A stretch of DNA of 51,884 nt from Gammaproteobacteria bacterium (GCA_021772915.1 JAJFLB010000019.1:1-51884), one strand, 5' to 3'. Positions 23,337-31,953 are shown, numbered from the stretch's first letter. Numbers and translations: made by a program. Notes: generated by a model from the sequence alone, not told the origin.

Positions 23337-26269
23337 CATTACCGTCTAACTTTAACCCACGTGGACTTGTCCCAATCGTCATAATAAGTGACGCAGATGG
23401 CGTGGAGCAGTATAGGTTTGAACATCCTCTTGCAGTAGGAACATCAATCTGTGCAATCCAAGGGGATGGTAATATACTTGATAGTTCAGGTAATCAGAAT
23501 CATGGAACATGGACTGGCACTGAGGCATATGGTCCAGCAGCCATTGGGAAGGCTATGAAATTTAATAGTACCAGTTATGTTACGCTTGCCAACGAAAGTA
23601 ATTTTGATGTTCTAGATAGAGATGCTCCTTGGAGTATCATGATTAAATGTAAACCTACCACAACTGCCAATGGTACATTGTTTAGCAAGAAGGATACATC
23701 AGGTACTGATGCAGGTATTTGGGTTTGGAAAAGTGATGATGATGTATTTTTTTATATCTCAGATGGAACCACCAATCATATCATTCAGAATAGTTCCAAT
23801 TTTGTAACCAATGATGATAACACCATAATCGTAACCCATTCTGGTAACTCTAATAAATCAGGAATGAAGGCGTATGTAAATGGAGTAGTTAATACGGGTG
23901 GAGGATCTGCTGCAATGGTAGCAGCCATTACAAATAATGAATCACCAATTCTTGGCAGACTTGGAGATGGAGGAGTAACATATACGGGATTAGAACAACA
24001 CGTAGTTGTCTTTGACAGTGAACTTTCACAGGCTGATGTGAATGGTCTTACTGCAATTAATACAACTCCAGTCCTTGGAACACCAGAACAGGACTTTCCG
24101 ATGATGGGATATCACCTTCATGGTGGAATTGGGTCAGATTTGGGAAGACTGATAATTACACTTGATGACCGTTCAAACACATTTACCAATCTTACTGATG
24201 GTAGAAGACCGTCACTATTCAAACCGTTATGGAAAATCGACATGTATATGATGTATGCCAATGATACCTCAAATCCAGTAACAGGCACTGCAAAAGCAAA
24301 TATGGATTCCTCAAAGCTTTGGTTCTCAGGATTCCTAGTTGATCCACAGGTGGAAAGACCAATCAATAATTATCAACGACAGACACTCTTCGCAGTAGGG
24401 GTTGCAATGCAACTCACTGAACGCATGACATCCATGAAACGTACCCAGACAAGGGCATCTGATGGCATATCATTTGATACAAGTGATCCTCTAAAAGCAA
24501 CTGATCTTGTGACTGATCTCATAACCAAGACTGATCATTTCCTTCATACTGGACTGCCAGCATTGAGTTCTGACTTTAATGTAAACGAGGTGACAGATTC
24601 TGATATTACGTTTGCAGATTTTAACGTACACTTTTACACCATACATCAGGCACTTCAAGAAATTGCAGCCCGAGCAGGTTACATATGGGGAGTAAAACCA
24701 GACGGCACGATCTATATGTTCCCAAGAGGAACACAGGATTCAGGATTACTTCTTACCAATGATTTAACATCATCTGTAACCACTGGATGGGACAAGACAA
24801 GGCTTTGTACCCTTCGTAACGTACCAACAGGTTACATAGATTCAGGGGCTGGTGTCGGATATTCAATACTTCATGGTGTTGGAGGGGTAACTGATTTCCT
24901 ATTACATGAACAGACACTCTCAGACGCAGTTGCAACACTTACAGTAGGAGATGGAACGGGTGGAGGGGTTCCTGAAGATGTGGCATTCCCATTCATACCC
25001 ACAGAGGATTCCCTTGCAAGACTTGCGATATTCGGCTCCCAGTTGGCAGGAACAACCTCTGGAATATCAGTGGCAAACCCAAGTGTACTCACTGATACTG
25101 GTCATGGATTGGAGAACGGTCAGACAATAACTATCTCAAGCTCTGATACCACACCCAACATAGATGGTGATCATATAATAACATGGATTGATGCAAACAG
25201 TTTCAGCATACCAGTCAATGTTACGGTTTCACCCACTGGAATAGCATCATGGGTATCAAAATCAGCAGACCCACTTCACCTATGTATTCTGTCTGATAAT
25301 GGGGATAGTGAGGTTCAGCAAGGCATCCTTCAATTCACTAATAACGGTACAGCAGGAGATACGTTAACGAGTATTGATGTTGCTGGTACTGAACTCATAC
25401 TTACTCCAGTTGTATGGGATACTGATCTTGCCACGTTCTCGAGGAATGTTGCCGAGGAGATTAATAATAACATTACATTCCCAAATTACAGGGCATCATC
25501 TTATGTCAATACCTCAAACGACGGAGTGGTTACAATTTATTCCCTTGAGGTAGATGATTACATTACAGCCAAATCCATAACTGCCACTGTAAGTCCTGCA
25601 GTTACACTTACCCATATTGATGGTAATATGCTGGCAACCTCAATGGGGCACCCATCAAGGGATCTGAGACGCAGGATAAAGGTAGAACCTGACAGACTTA
25701 ATCAGGCATTTGATTCTTCAGGTGCATGGCTTGAACTACCATTCAGAACAATCAATTCAGGTACGAGACTTACACCGTATACAGTTCACTGGCTCCTGTT
25801 AGGAGGACATAATTCAGTAAGGGTAGACTATCAGACCACAGTAGGTTCATTCTCCAGAGGTGTAGGAGGTGCATGGATACATGATTCAGGATCACTTAAG
25901 GTAAGGATACATCACTCACACTCCATTGACGTTATAATCGAGAATACCGTAGCCAAGAAAACCTTTGGTACCCGTGAGATATTACTACCAATATCTGATT
26001 TCCCATCAGAGGAGGCAGCACTCAACGGGTTAATGGGATTCAGTCAGGTGACAAGCAGGGCACAGAGGGTTTACCAACCTGTTCAGGCATATCCTCCACA
26101 GAAACCACCAGAACTCGGAAAATCTACAAGAATAATAGACAAGTTCAATGGTATGGATACCTTTGTAGATATAATAGGATATGATATTCAGGCAACATCA
26201 TTTTCAAAATGGAATCAGGGAGTTGATTCAATGACATTCCACATAGAGGAGACGTATTATCCAGAATGA
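23333..26269 (+). CDS. baseplate hub / tail-tip protein with an inserted LamG-like domain
   Basis: 978 residues, ATGA overlap with the tape measure gene. After a short N-terminal strand region, residues about 45-245 form a concanavalin A/LamG-type lectin fold (DSSGNQNHGTWTG, then ...GKAMKFNSTSYVTL...). The protein then resumes with LIITLDDRSN and continues through segments such as QALQEIAARAGYIWGVKPDG, which resemble gp27/Dit-Tal-like hub proteins. The C-terminus is beta-rich. A carbohydrate-binding domain placed within the hub points to receptor recognition at the tail tip. The call is by position and domain pattern. Confidence 0.65.
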   Translation: MTLPSNFNPRGLVPIVIISDADGVEQYRFEHPLAVGTSICAIQGDGNILDSSGNQNHGTWTGTEAYGPAAIGKAMKFNSTSYVTLANESNFDVLDRDAPWSIMIKCKPTTTANGTLFSKKDTSGTDAGIWVWKSDDDVFFYISDGTTNHIIQNSSNFVTNDDNTIIVTHSGNSNKSGMKAYVNGVVNTGGGSAAMVAAITNNESPILGRLGDGGVTYTGLEQHVVVFDSELSQADVNGLTAINTTPVLGTPEQDFPMMGYHLHGGIGSDLGRLIITLDDRSNTFTNLTDGRRPSLFKPLWKIDMYMMYANDTSNPVTGTAKANMDSSKLWFSGFLVDPQVERPINNYQRQTLFAVGVAMQLTERMTSMKRTQTRASDGISFDTSDPLKATDLVTDLITKTDHFLHTGLPALSSDFNVNEVTDSDITFADFNVHFYTIHQALQEIAARAGYIWGVKPDGTIYMFPRGTQDSGLLLTNDLTSSVTTGWDKTRLCTLRNVPTGYIDSGAGVGYSILHGVGGVTDFLLHEQTLSDAVATLTVGDGTGGGVPEDVAFPFIPTEDSLARLAIFGSQLAGTTSGISVANPSVLTDTGHGLENGQTITISSSDTTPNIDGDHIITWIDANSFSIPVNVTVSPTGIASWVSKSADPLHLCILSDNGDSEVQQGILQFTNNGTAGDTLTSIDVAGTELILTPVVWDTDLATFSRNVAEEINNNITFPNYRASSYVNTSNDGVVTIYSLEVDDYITAKSITATVSPAVTLTHIDGNMLATSMGHPSRDLRRRIKVEPDRLNQAFDSSGAWLELPFRTINSGTRLTPYTVHWLLLGGHNSVRVDYQTTVGSFSRGVGGAWIHDSGSLKVRIHHSHSIDVIIENTVAKKTFGTREILLPISDFPSEEAALNGLMGFSQVTSRAQRVYQPVQAYPPQKPPELGKSTRIIDKFNGMDTFVDIIGYDIQATSFSKWNQGVDSMTFHIEETYYPE

Positions 26270-27255
26270 GTGCAACTGGTAAGGATTGGGGAGATATTCT
26301 CTCCAGACTAAACGTATCATGGGGAGTAAAGGAGGTTGCAAATATTATGTCAATCATAAACAAACGAACAACCCCAGTAAATGAGGATGAGGGGTTAATC
26401 AAGCATGTGGTGTATACCCCAGAGGTAGAGCTTGACACCAGTGCCAACACTGACATTAGTATTACACAGGATATTGATGAGACAGTAGACGTTGACGGAT
26501 ATTCTGGTTGGGGAATGAGAAAGATGATACCTGACAATGTCAGGGCATACGACCTTGTACATGATTATACCAATATGACAGGAATTACATTTCCACCACC
26601 TGGTATCACACAGTTTGACGCCACCACTAAAGGACGCAGTTTAATGGGTGGTGCAATGACGGATGGTTCATCATACATGACCATTGATGATCATACTTGG
26701 TGGAATGCAACTGAATTTGGTATTGCATGTCATCTCAATCTCCCTGAAAACACAGGTTCTGATCCAACAGGATTTATCACACAGAAGGTAGGGTCATTTC
26801 AGGTATATGTTGCAGATGCTGCCTTGGGTGATAATCAATTATGGGCTGATTTTACAACTGGAGCAGGTGCAAAACAAGTACAGTTCACTTACACCCCAGA
26901 TACATGGTTCACCTTAATGCTACATATTGATTCAACACAATTCACTGGCTGGATAGATAACGGTGGGATACAGGGTATTTCCTCTGGAGGTAGTGGTATA
27001 GTTGATACTGCAACTGATGTGGGAATACTTGGAACCACACTTGGAAGTGGTTTGTTAAAGTCTGGATCTATTATGTCATGGCTTACATTCTTTGATTATG
27101 ACATACGAAGTGACTCATCATGGCGTAGTGACTATCAGGACAAGGGTCTTCTTAATTTAGACGATGCGTCATCAACTGAGATTACCACATTTCCATTCCA
27201 AGGGGATTTTAAGGCAAGACCAAATTCAGAGGCGGGAATGTTTGTTGCAACATAG
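26266..27255 (+). CDS. tail-tip protein with LamG-like domain
   Basis: 329 residues overlapping the hub gene by ATGA. The N-terminal about 90 residues look like a docking region. Residues about 120-290 resemble a second concanavalin A/LamG sandwich (KGRSLMGGAMTDGSSYMTID, FGIACHLNLPENTGSD, TWFTLMLHIDSTQFTGWIDN). Such domains bind glycans. Together with the hub it probably forms the adsorption apparatus. Confidence 0.6.
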   Translation: MSATGKDWGDILSRLNVSWGVKEVANIMSIINKRTTPVNEDEGLIKHVVYTPEVELDTSANTDISITQDIDETVDVDGYSGWGMRKMIPDNVRAYDLVHDYTNMTGITFPPPGITQFDATTKGRSLMGGAMTDGSSYMTIDDHTWWNATEFGIACHLNLPENTGSDPTGFITQKVGSFQVYVADAALGDNQLWADFTTGAGAKQVQFTYTPDTWFTLMLHIDSTQFTGWIDNGGIQGISSGGSGIVDTATDVGILGTTLGSGLLKSGSIMSWLTFFDYDIRSDSSWRSDYQDKGLLNLDDASSTEITTFPFQGDFKARPNSEAGMFVAT

Positions 27256-27288
27256 GTCTTTATTACTTCCTATTGAGGAGTTACAATA

Positions 27289-27984
27289 TTGACATTTCAT
27301 TATGATGATTCCCTAAGAGCGGAAGCCAAGACCAGATGGTTAAAGGCAACCAAGGATTTCTTTGGGTTTGATCCAGAACATCTCACTATTGCCTATTCAA
27401 CATGGAATCTATCCACGTGGAAAGAGGATGAATTAAAGGAGATCATTGACAAACCACAGAATACTCTCAAAGTTTTAGATAATTTATGGCAGGAGATTGC
27501 CAGCACTGACAGGAACACTACAATCCAACCTTATGAAACCTGTCTTCAACTTGGAATACCAAAATCAAAACCCCTTGAAATGAGGGCTGATCTTTATAAC
27601 ATTATAACAACCTCTGGACTCGTTGAGATTGCCAAGAGAGGTACAGATGATACGAGTACAGGTACAGGTTGTACTCATGGAGCAGTAGGTTCAGGTACTA
27701 CAAGTGAGGCACTTGGAGATGTAGCATTGGAAACTGAACTTGACCGTAAGGCATTTGCAACTGATGGAGTATCATCAGTGTCAGGTACTACAGAACGGTA
27801 TGGTATGCCATTCACTGCAACTGATGTGGGGGCAGGTGCAGTCGTAGCAGAAGCAGCACTCCTAACCAAATCATCAGGGGGAGAATGTGTGGCAAGGGTT
27901 GTAGCCTCTGGAGTTACTGTAGCCACAGGAAGAATTATGACAATGCAGACTGATATTACGCACACAAACGGTACGATTGTCTGA
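27289..27984 (+). CDS. tail protein, probable fibre anchor, 231 aa
   Basis: TTG 27289 preceded by GAGGAG. N-terminal half is helical and charged (AKTRWLKATKDFFGFDPEHL); C-terminal half is Gly/Thr/Ala-rich and beta-like (GTGCTHGAVGSGTTSEALGD). Such helical-head plus beta-tail proteins often link tail tip and receptor-binding domains. No family is recognised; its place in the adsorption module is the main argument. Confidence 0.5.
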   Translation: MTFHYDDSLRAEAKTRWLKATKDFFGFDPEHLTIAYSTWNLSTWKEDELKEIIDKPQNTLKVLDNLWQEIASTDRNTTIQPYETCLQLGIPKSKPLEMRADLYNIITTSGLVEIAKRGTDDTSTGTGCTHGAVGSGTTSEALGDVALETELDRKAFATDGVSSVSGTTERYGMPFTATDVGAGAVVAEAALLTKSSGGECVARVVASGVTVATGRIMTMQTDITHTNGTIV

Positions 27985-28061
27985 TAATTTATGTAAGGTT
28001 TATTAGTCATATATTCTATCCTCATAGTTCCTTTTAATACTCCAGTCTATCCTATATTACC

Positions 28062-28664
28062 ATGGTAACTAACGACGGAACTGACACATTCCAAGGAGAG
28101 ACAGTTGGTGGAGAGGCACTCGATGAGGTGTGTGCGTGGCATGGTAATACAAAACCTACGGGTGGAACAAACGATATTCCACAAGGCGGTATCTTCATAG
28201 AAACTGGCAGAGGAATATATCTGCAAAATGGTAGCCCTAAATCTTCACCTTCATGGACAACTATGGGGTTATTCCCAAGGGTTAAAATCAAAACTGCAGA
28301 CCAGACCAGAACAAGTACAACCTATGTGGCAGATACTCATCTAACCCATACCGTACTGGCAAGTACCAGATATACATTCAGATTATGGCTTAACGTTACT
28401 ACAGCAAATGCCCCAAAATTTCAGTTCAGCATGCCTTCTGGTGGTACTGTAAGCTGGACTGAACATGACCCATCAGATACCTCATGGTCAGTACAGACAG
28501 GTGAGATTGTAGGCTCTGCCACTGCCAAGATATTTTATTTTACAGGTAGTTTTGATATTGATACCACTGCAGGTTCAGTTGGATTACAGTTTGCCTCAAA
28601 CTCTGGGGCAGTAGATGTAACAGTAGCTGAAGGCAGTCACTTTGAACTGATGGAAGCAGTATAA
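28062..28664 (+). CDS. receptor-binding / tail-fibre-like protein, 200 aa
   Basis: Leaderless ATG with CCTTTTAATA about 30 bases upstream. Polar, beta-rich, with the N-terminal pattern EVCAWHGNTKPTGGTND and GGIFIETGRGIYLQNGS common in modular phage fibre proteins, followed by a jelly-roll-like domain (TRYTFRLWLNVTTANAPKFQ). It closes the tail gene block. A distal fibre tip is the likeliest role. Confidence 0.55.
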   Translation: MVTNDGTDTFQGETVGGEALDEVCAWHGNTKPTGGTNDIPQGGIFIETGRGIYLQNGSPKSSPSWTTMGLFPRVKIKTADQTRTSTTYVADTHLTHTVLASTRYTFRLWLNVTTANAPKFQFSMPSGGTVSWTEHDPSDTSWSVQTGEIVGSATAKIFYFTGSFDIDTTAGSVGLQFASNSGAVDVTVAEGSHFELMEAV

Positions 28665-28668
28665 CCTT

Positions 28669-28678
28669 AAGTAATAGT
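28669..28678 (+). promoter_or_regulatory. promoter motif CTTAAGTAAT (copy A)
   Basis: CTTAAGTAAT lies about 27 bases before ATG 28696 and is followed by TTGTATTGTAT. The same arrangement precedes ATG 40920, and a close variant precedes ATG 33121, suggesting one early-type TATA/BRE promoter class. Confidence 0.4.
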
Positions 28679-28695
28679 AATTGTATTGTATAATT

Positions 28696-28779
28696 ATGAT
28701 ATGTAATACCAACACATTCTCTATTAACGAGGGTGAAGGATTCTTTGTAATGCCTTCCTCCGTTGAGGGAGCAAACTGA
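28696..28779 (+). CDS. miniprotein, 27 aa
   Basis: Leaderless ATG behind the CTTAAGTAAT motif; 27 codons, with the stop overlapping the ATG of the next gene (TGATGG). It is the first cistron of the accessory operon. It may be a real peptide or only a translated leader coupling ribosomes to 28779. Confidence 0.35.
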   Translation: MICNTNTFSINEGEGFFVMPSSVEGAN

Positions 28780-29111
28780 TGGGTTTACCTCACAAGTTTG
28801 ATGATAAAGATTGTCCTCTCTGTGGTGTTCGCATTAAGAAAGGTGATCTAGTAAACAAGATAGAGTCTACTGGAAAGTGGTGCTCAAATGACAACTGTCC
28901 AAATACACCTGTAGAAGGACAATCAAAAACAACATCCAGTCAACCAACATCAGTACCTTTCAAAGGGTCAACTGATATTGAGAAACTTGACTTTGCCGAG
29001 ACAGCAGTATCCAGATTCATCTCTGCATGTAAGGAAGGTGATTTGGATGTTACCAAGGTTGCCGAACAACTAGGTGCCGTGTGGAATACTGCGTTAATGA
29101 ATAAAAAATGA
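28779..29111 (+). CDS. zinc-binding protein, 110 aa
   Basis: N-terminal CPLCG and CSNDNC give a four-Cys zinc site within the first 45 residues, followed by a Ser/Thr-rich linker and a C-terminal helical domain (TAVSRFISACKEG). Overlaps the next gene by 4 bases. Probable nucleic-acid or protein adaptor; no family is recognised. Confidence 0.55.
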   Translation: MGLPHKFDDKDCPLCGVRIKKGDLVNKIESTGKWCSNDNCPNTPVEGQSKTTSSQPTSVPFKGSTDIEKLDFAETAVSRFISACKEGDLDVTKVAEQLGAVWNTALMNKK

Positions 29112-29374
29112 ATGAAACCATAGCAGAAAACCTCAAGGCGATGATGGGTAAGGAGAATCCATTCTATCCGCAGGAGATACTGACTGAGAGTTCGAACTAT
29201 AACGATCTTCTCTTCTCCTACTATTTTTATTATTGTGGTTTTGGACAGGTATCATTGAGACCAAGCATGCTCCCAAGTTATCTTTCAATCGACAGGGTCA
29301 TAAGAGACTTACCAAACCGTGAAAAAAATCTACCTAGAGAGGAGAAATACAGGGAACACTATTCCCAATCATGA
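29108..29374 (+). CDS. hypothetical protein, 88 aa
   Basis: Starts at an ATGA overlap and ends at another. Mixed composition, with an aromatic hydrophobic stretch LLFSYYFYYCGFG in the middle that may be buried or membrane-associated, and a charged C-terminus. No family is recognised. Confidence 0.5.
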   Translation: MNETIAENLKAMMGKENPFYPQEILTESSNYNDLLFSYYFYYCGFGQVSLRPSMLPSYLSIDRVIRDLPNREKNLPREEKYREHYSQS

Positions 29375-29943
29375 TAATACTCTTACTTTTTATCCTGTCA
29401 TTCTCATCAGGTACCTCAACAGATCCGATAGAGTGTGAGCAAGGACTCATACTATCCCATATAGGACGTTGTGTACCTCCTGATTTTTATGATTGTAGCG
29501 GAGTAATCACCCAAGAAAAAATTGATTTTATATTGGAATATAATAAAGAAAGGGGTATAGATTCAACCGTATTTTTGTATACTATGAAGGTGTGCCTTGA
29601 ACTTATAACCTCATCTGATACTTCAACTGACCCAGTAGCCCCGCCACAACCACCACAATTCATTCCATGTACAATTACGGCAATGACCCAAGAGGCTATG
29701 GATATGGCTATTAACTGGCAGATTTACATGGGTATTGACACTACCAATCTATTGAATTCATTTCAGAGATGTCTGGACAGTCTGTACCCACCAGATGACT
29801 TTGCAGACATTGACACCACATCAAACACTTCAACTGATAATGATTCACACGTGACACCAGAACCTGAACCAAAGATACAATTCCCAACAATAGGATGTAA
29901 CTTGTATGAGATGAAGTGCGGTATCAAATGGAGAGAGATATGA
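29371..29943 (+). CDS. secreted protein with duplicated Cys domain, 190 aa
   Basis: A hydrophobic N-terminus (MIILLLFILSFSSG) looks like a signal peptide. After it are two related about 38-residue units, residues 42-78 and 100-138. Each starts with Cys, contains TQE-x-I/M-D and GID-S/T-T, and ends in a Cys-Leu pair, so each unit is probably closed by one disulfide. Pro/Thr/Ser-rich linkers follow. An exported or cell-surface protein is inferred; it may modify the host envelope or take part in superinfection exclusion. It is flanked by zinc miniproteins. Confidence 0.55.
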   Translation: MIILLLFILSFSSGTSTDPIECEQGLILSHIGRCVPPDFYDCSGVITQEKIDFILEYNKERGIDSTVFLYTMKVCLELITSSDTSTDPVAPPQPPQFIPCTITAMTQEAMDMAINWQIYMGIDTTNLLNSFQRCLDSLYPPDDFADIDTTSNTSTDNDSHVTPEPEPKIQFPTIGCNLYEMKCGIKWREI

Positions 29944-30035
29944 GAAGCCGAGTCATCTGTAAATCTTGCAAAGTAGAACTCGAGACCCGTAGTGAAAGGA
30001 GTATACAAAAATGTCAGGACTGTCAGTTAGAGTGA
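29940..30035 (+). CDS. zinc-finger miniprotein, 31 aa
   Basis: ATGA overlap with the previous gene. CKSC and CQDC pairs about 16 residues apart make a minimal zinc knuckle in 31 residues. Coupled start supports translation; function unknown. Confidence 0.45.
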   Translation: MRSRVICKSCKVELETRSERSIQKCQDCQLE

Positions 30036-30041
30036 TGATGT

Positions 30042-30482
30042 GTGAGAGAGGCAGTAAAGATACTAACGAGACTATCCAAACAGTTTGGGGAGAAATGTTA
30101 TGTCACTCATAAACGGTTCACGAAGAGAGGGTTCACCATTCATCATCTCTGGTACCTTACTAACGGTGATGTTGAGCACGGGAATTATCCGTCTACTCCA
30201 AAAGGGAGGGATAAATATTACACCGATCTTGAACCTCTTGTTGGGAAAAGACTCACCGTTGCGGAAAAAAGGGAGTTTATAGAGAAACTTGAAACCGCAA
30301 GAAAAGAAATCAATGACCTTATTGATGAACAAATCACTCATCCTACGAGGTTCATTCTGGTTACAAACGGTGTACATACTAGGCTTGACCATTACAAAAG
30401 AGGACTTACCAGACTTCGAAGGGAGAACCAATACAGATTGATCATTGCCATGTTAATAACGAGAAAAAGGAATGGTAAGTAG
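30042..30482 (+). CDS. possible HNH/His-Me-finger nuclease, 146 aa
   Basis: GTG start. The sequence contains FTIHHLWYLTNGDVEHGNYP and, about 60 residues later, LVTNGVHTRLDHYKRGLTRL, a spacing of H-H ... N-x-x-H-x-x-x-D-H that resembles His-Me finger (HNH-like) nucleases but lacks the usual zinc Cys pairs. Basic C-terminus. It could be a DNA junction or host-DNA nuclease. Assignment is tentative. Confidence 0.5.
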   Translation: MREAVKILTRLSKQFGEKCYVTHKRFTKRGFTIHHLWYLTNGDVEHGNYPSTPKGRDKYYTDLEPLVGKRLTVAEKREFIEKLETARKEINDLIDEQITHPTRFILVTNGVHTRLDHYKRGLTRLRRENQYRLIIAMLITRKRNGK

Positions 30483-30702
30483 TTTCGTAGCAGCACTCGT
30501 AATCGGGATATCATTGGGAGGTATTGCCTTCATATTAGTTAATGGAGTAGAATCTGAACCAACACCTATCCAACAAGACCCTGAGATAATCATCAAACAG
30601 ATGGTGTTAGGGTACGATGAATGTGTAAGAGAGTATGGATTCCTAGATGAGCAAATAGTTAATTGTTACAAGAGTGTAAGGGAGTATTATGGCTATCCAT
30701 AA
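30472..30702 (+). CDS. single-pass membrane protein, 76 aa
   Basis: Starts inside the previous gene (11-base overlap). Residues about 4-24 are a hydrophobic helix (FVAALVIGISLGGIAFILV); the rest is acidic and contains two Cys, probably outside the membrane. No family is recognised. Confidence 0.5.
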   Translation: MVSSFVAALVIGISLGGIAFILVNGVESEPTPIQQDPEIIIKQMVLGYDECVREYGFLDEQIVNCYKSVREYYGYP

Positions 30703-30775
30703 ATGTAAACATGGTGTACTAGAAACGGAGGAATGTATGCAATGTCATATAAACAAGGATCTCTTACTGGATTAA
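30689..30775 (+). CDS. zinc miniprotein, 28 aa
   Basis: ATG 30689 overlaps the previous gene. Pattern CKH ... CMQCH gives four ligands in 28 residues. It overlaps the next gene in another frame over about 40 bases, so only one of the two may be strongly expressed. Confidence 0.35.
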   Translation: MAIHKCKHGVLETEECMQCHINKDLLLD

Positions 30776-30975
30776 CTGAATCAGTTACAGTGTTAGGTAA
30801 ATCACTAGTGGAAGCAAGTATGAAGATGATAGAATTATGTGAAGCCCATCAAAGACTTGATATTATTAATGAAGAGTTAAACTCAATCTATATATCAAGA
30901 GGAATCAGATACCGAATCCTAGGTTGGTTATTTCCCAGATCATATGATTTCAGACAGGATGGATTTGTACAATGA
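30733..30975 (+). CDS. hypothetical helical protein, 80 aa
   Basis: ATG 30733 lies just after CGGAGG; ATG 30742 is a possible alternative. N-terminal two-thirds is a long amphipathic helix (SLTGLTESVTVLGKSLVEAS...), followed by a basic/aromatic segment YRILGWLFPRSYD. It may be membrane-peripheral. No family is recognised. Confidence 0.5.
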   Translation: MYAMSYKQGSLTGLTESVTVLGKSLVEASMKMIELCEAHQRLDIINEELNSIYISRGIRYRILGWLFPRSYDFRQDGFVQ

Positions 30976-31165
30976 TCCCAGAAAATTTTGGGAAATTTCT
31001 GGGAGTATACCCTTGATAATCACATGTATTCATTGTGGTATTGAATTTGACCGTGGAGATACGGTAAAGCGAATGTGTGGGAGAAAGTGTCCAGTGTATA
31101 TGAAAAAACATAATGAAATGGCGAAGATTAGGATAAAAAAATTAAAAGCACTAAAGGTTAGTTAA
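30959..31165 (+). CDS. zinc-finger protein, 68 aa
   Basis: ATG 30959 (after ACAGGA) is preferred to ATG 30944. Cys pattern CIHCG ... CGRKC with a Lys-rich C-terminal helix, a typical small FCS/TRASH-like knuckle. Its end overlaps the convergent minus-strand gene by 8 bases. DNA binding is inferred. Confidence 0.5.
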   Translation: MDLYNDPRKFWEISGSIPLIITCIHCGIEFDRGDTVKRMCGRKCPVYMKKHNEMAKIRIKKLKALKVS

Positions 31166-31466
31166 GTTTCTCGTATTCCTCGGCTAACTCTTCCTGAAGG
31201 TACTCTATATGATTTCTGATGTGTGGTATTGATTCCTCTTCAACTTTCATCATCTGGATAGCCTGATCATGAAGTTTAGGCCATCTCTTGAACAGTTTTG
31301 CATATCGCTTGTATTTTGCAACTGCTGTAAGCCGTCCAACCAGGTTTTTTTGTTCCATTTCAATAGTAGCTTCCAACTGTGAGATTTCAAAATTATCATT
31401 ACCAGATGGTTTTATCCAACCAAAGAACCGTTGTCGAAGGGTTCGATTGTCCATGTTTCTGCTCAT
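31158..31466 (-). CDS. minus-strand coiled-coil protein, 102 aa
   Basis: One of three minus-strand genes. It begins at 31466 and is divergent from the winged-helix gene at 31634, with the repeat-bearing control region between. Mostly helical: a basic N-terminus, then SQLEATIEMEQKNLVGRLTAV and YLQEELAEEYEKL, likely a coiled coil. With the DNA-binding gene opposite, it may be part of a regulatory switch. No family is recognised. Confidence 0.55.
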   Translation of the reverse strand: MSRNMDNRTLRQRFFGWIKPSGNDNFEISQLEATIEMEQKNLVGRLTAVAKYKRYAKLFKRWPKLHDQAIQMMKVEEESIPHIRNHIEYLQEELAEEYEKLN

Positions 31467-31499
31467 ACCCTATTATTTCGTCACTAGGATATAAAGGAT

Positions 31500-31629
31500 T
31501 TACACTACTTTACACTACTTTCTATGTTATATTATTAATTTTTTTTTGAGAAAATCTAAAAATAAAAAAACAATGTTGTTTGTAAACTAAAGCTAATCCA
31601 TAACTAAAAAGTAGTGTAAAGTAGTGTAA
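31500..31629. repeat. divergent control region with 22-bp inverted repeats
   Basis: Two perfect inverted arms, 31500-31521 and 31608-31629, each made of two tandem copies of TTACACTACT (10-bp period), are separated by 86 A+T-rich bases. The left arm lies beside the promoter of the minus-strand gene and the right arm ends five bases before GTG 31634. This is the layout of an operator pair or iteron region for a dimeric DNA-binding protein. Confidence 0.75.
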
Positions 31630-31633
31630 CCAC

Positions 31634-31840
31634 GTGAAAAGAAATATGTTCAGAACAATAGACCGTATCGCTAGGTTAGTACGGCAAGAAGGATCTGTAG
31701 ACGTGGTTAAATTTTGCAATTTGCTAGACCTGTCCCCATCCTCATTCTATAATTACAGGAAGTTTGTGGAGGATAAATACACCGATATTATCTATGAAGA
31801 GGGAAAATACAAATCAATCAAAGTGGAGCAGATATCATGA
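31634..31840 (+). CDS. winged-helix/HTH regulator, 68 aa
   Basis: GTG 31634 (ATG 31646 possible). Helix-turn-helix pattern VDVVKFCNLLDLSPSSFYNYRKFVEDKY with a following wing IIYEEGKYKSIKVE. It sits directly against the right arm of the inverted repeat, so it is the best candidate to bind it and to control both divergent genes. ATGA overlap to the next gene. Confidence 0.65.
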   Translation: MKRNMFRTIDRIARLVRQEGSVDVVKFCNLLDLSPSSFYNYRKFVEDKYTDIIYEEGKYKSIKVEQIS

Positions 31841-31953
31841 CTGATAAGGAACTCGCAAGACAGATACTCGCAGAGATGGAGAGAGATTTTACCTTTATCC
31901 ATATATGTGCGAATATGGGAATAGAGGACATTGAGTCTGTTCCGAGTGAGTGA
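31837..31953 (+). CDS. miniprotein, 38 aa
   Basis: Starts in the stop of the regulator (ATGA). Acidic and helical, MTDKELARQILAEMERDF followed by a short hydrophobic end. Could be a partner or antagonist of the regulator. No family is recognised. Confidence 0.45.
   Translation: MTDKELARQILAEMERDFTFIHICANMGIEDIESVPSE

Noticed and set aside
20181-30048. TGTGTGAGAG motif shared by 20181, 20247 and 30039 as a regulatory family
   Set aside because: The third copy lies over the GTG start codon and first codons of a gene (GTG-AGA-GAG), so it is probably chance.
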